NCBI GenBank assembly: GCA_947480015.1
Contig: CANKBS010000014.1
Span: 1 to 64,000, forward strand
Source of the DNA: Sphingobacteriaceae bacterium
GTDB taxonomy: Bacteria > Bacteroidota > Bacteroidia > B-17B0 > Aurantibacillaceae
Reading direction: 5' to 3'
Length of the DNA stretch: 64,000 nucleotides
Part shown: in pieces, positions 62,565-64,000 of the stretch
Numbering within the stretch: the stretch's first letter is position 1
Layout: each line of letters opens with the position of its first letter
The notes under the pieces: generated by a model
What the model saw: the letters and a program-made list of their open reading frames with translations, nothing else
Database searches by the model: none
What the model was told of the DNA's origin: nothing
Made by a program: the position numbers and the translations under genes

Positions 62565-64000
62565 TAACGGTTTTGAATGGGTTGCGCAGGCGGAACACTA
62601 ACAGGAGGTGCCTGACCAATCATTTGAGGGGTAATCATTGGCAATACACGTTTAACTTCTGCATAGTTCGGGTTTAACTGTAAAGCTCTTTCCCAACTGC
62701 GTTTAGCCAATACAAATTTTTGTTGATTAAAATAAGCACCACCTAAATTATACCAAGCTTCCGGATCGCCGGGACTTAACAAGGTCCATTTGTTATAAGC
62801 CATAGCAGCTGAATCCATACGACCACGGTTAAAGGCCATCGCACCACGATTTTTAAGGTCGTTAGAAAACACTTGGTAGTAATTTCTTAAGTAAGGATTG
62901 TTTGGATATAAACGCTCAGCATTTTTCCAATAATAAAGGGCATCAAAATCTTTACGCAATTTAAAATTGGCTAACCCTAAATTTAAATAACCATTTACGT
63001 AGCGAGGATGCAGTTCAACCGCATGTTTAAGGAAACCAATTCCTTTATACAAGGCAGCTTCTCTTCTGGTTTTATAACCACCTTCTTTCATTTCCTCATC
63101 CGTAATTTTTAAAGTACCGTTGTAATCGTTAAAACGGGTCGAATCTTGTCCAACCACTTGCGCGCCGGTTACCTCTTTGGTATCAGCCAAATCAACCCAA
63201 CGCGCTCCGGCATTTCCTAATACCAAAACAGAGTTTGGCATGGTTTTAACGTCCTTCAAGAACAAAGTCACGTCATTTTTCCAGTCAAAATTACGTTCCC
63301 AAGTTTTGCAACCAAATAAGAAAGTAATGACCAGTACCACCGCAATTAAACCGGCACGACGCATGTTAAAGGCGATCCCCGATAATTTATCCAAACCTTG
63401 CAGCATGAGATAAGCCGCCGCAATACAGAATCCGATAGACGAGTGGAAGATTAAACGTTCACCCATAGTAGCACCAATATCCATTAACACGTTACCAATC
63501 ATTAAGGCAAAAATAATGTAGGTCATCATGGCAAAACCAAGAATGTGTTTTTTGAACGTGTATTTAATAGCCAAATAAACCATGCTCACATGCAATACAA
63601 TGGACAGGAGGAAATCCCAACTTGTAAAGTGACGGTATTCGATGGTATTGTATGAATAATCGGATGATAAAGTAGCCGGGAAGACTTGTAACCATAAGTA
63701 TTTGAGTAATACAAATCCTTTGGTAGCAAAACGTTCTTGGCCATTTGCTAATAAATACGGGTTATTTAAGATCTCTGTATCTGGAACACCCGGTTTCAAT
63801 TTAACTGCTACCAAACGCATGGCCAAATAAAACAACATCACAAAATAAAACCAGCTAAGTAATTTGTGGAAATTATTTTTCTTGTTGCTTCCCATCATGA
63901 ATATACCCACTAACACATATAAGAAAGGGAAAAACCAGAACGATCGAATTGGTTTAGCACCGGGTTGCGCATGCATGTCAAAATCTCGTTTTAAATACAG
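62564..64000 (-). CDS. Membrane TPR protein, TMTC/DUF1736-like, 5' end outside the window
   Basis: The frame is open to the window edge; codons before the in-frame ATG at 63976 read LYLKRDFD, so the gene continues beyond 64000. At least 478 residues: several membrane helices (FFPFLYVLVGIFMMG, LLSIVLHVSMVYLAIKY, LIAVVLVITFLFG) followed by a C-terminal TPR region (about 310-450: YVNGYLNLGLANFKLRKDFD, AWYNLGGAYFNQQKFVLAKR). Resembles the TMTC/O-mannosyltransferase-like family of Bacteroidota. Function not settled. Coupled to the cupin gene. Confidence 0.82.
   Translation of the reverse strand: MYLKRDFDMHAQPGAKPIRSFWFFPFLYVLVGIFMMGSNKKNNFHKLLSWFYFVMLFYLAMRLVAVKLKPGVPDTEILNNPYLLANGQERFATKGFVLLKYLWLQVFPATLSSDYSYNTIEYRHFTSWDFLLSIVLHVSMVYLAIKYTFKKHILGFAMMTYIIFALMIGNVLMDIGATMGERLIFHSSIGFCIAAAYLMLQGLDKLSGIAFNMRRAGLIAVVLVITFLFGCKTWERNFDWKNDVTLFLKDVKTMPNSVLVLGNAGARWVDLADTKEVTGAQVVGQDSTRFNDYNGTLKITDEEMKEGGYKTRREAALYKGIGFLKHAVELHPRYVNGYLNLGLANFKLRKDFDALYYWKNAERLYPNNPYLRNYYQVFSNDLKNRGAMAFNRGRMDSAAMAYNKWTLLSPGDPEAWYNLGGAYFNQQKFVLAKRSWERALQLNPNYAEVKRVLPMITPQMIGQAPPVSVPPAQPIQNR

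Noticed and set aside
1-64000. tRNA or rRNA genes
   Set aside because: No TTCGA-N-loop with CCA-proximal stem or rRNA-like stretch was recognised by eye in the gaps; a covariance-model scan would settle it.

Overview
The window is chromosomal DNA from a low-GC member of the Bacteroidota (Bacteroidetes). The lineage evidence comes from gene architecture: a fused MurF-alanine racemase, a fused DAHP synthase-chorismate mutase, a DksA-like protein that has lost most zinc cysteines, a type IX secretion plug-family protein, DUF4783 coupled to nadC, a putative porin of the Bacteroidota type, GWxTD and DUF5103-type proteins, and many start codons lying just behind a TAnnTTTG promoter box with no Shine-Dalgarno sequence. 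I cannot assign a family or genus. No rRNA, tRNA, CRISPR, prophage or complete insertion sequence was seen.

Layout. 0.1-6.5 kb: remnant of a PDDEXK (DUF1016) nuclease gene, peptidase T, a secreted DUF3108-like protein, pabB and nadD back to back, an M28 peptidase with a coupled hypothetical. 6.6-10.8 kb: murF-alr fusion, then an exported-looking class V PLP enzyme followed by a membrane-anchored RidA. 10.9-19 kb (minus strand): outer-membrane protein, SDR and APC permease operon; then a membrane protein, GNAT, PD40 protein, PAP2 phosphatase and an MBL-rhodanese protein in a tightly coupled run. 19-28 kb: second RidA, universal stress protein, beta-barrel protein, ileS-DksA-like-lspA-hemH. 27.9-28.3 kb: a small accessory insertion carrying a copy of the end of the adjacent permease gene and a 53-codon ORF. 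28-36 kb: ABC permease, GT2 glycosyltransferase and flippase-like operon, ruvC, T9SS plug, plsY, glutamate dehydrogenase. 36-44 kb: YjjG-type phosphatase, amidohydrolase, DPP4-like peptidase, sirtuin, a 48-residue Lys/Cys-rich protein, DAHP synthase-chorismate mutase, TrmH-like methyltransferase. 44-54 kb: MlaD, two Fe-S proteins, a TPR lipoprotein, patatin, porin, rlmH, DUF4783-nadC. 54-64 kb: GT4, a damaged toxin-antitoxin pair, a small two-helix membrane protein, marC and a nonsense-interrupted DUF486 gene, DUF2461, AI-2E family transporter, GWxTD lipoprotein, rnhA, sucD, cupin and a TPR membrane protein running off the end.

Most genes are housekeeping: NAD synthesis (nadD, nadC), aromatic and folate precursors (DAHP synthase, pabB), cell wall (murF-alr), lipoprotein and phospholipid synthesis (lspA, plsY), heme, translation and RNA modification. 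The accessory signals are small: three broken genes (DUF1016, ParE, DUF486), one small insertion, and several families of intergenic repeats.

I found no convincing new multi-gene system. The best leads are the GxHH-swapped HIGH motif in the type 2 IleRS, which is linked to strong mupirocin resistance; the pairing of an exported PLP enzyme with an exported RidA; and the small ORF inserted beside a diverged permease tail.
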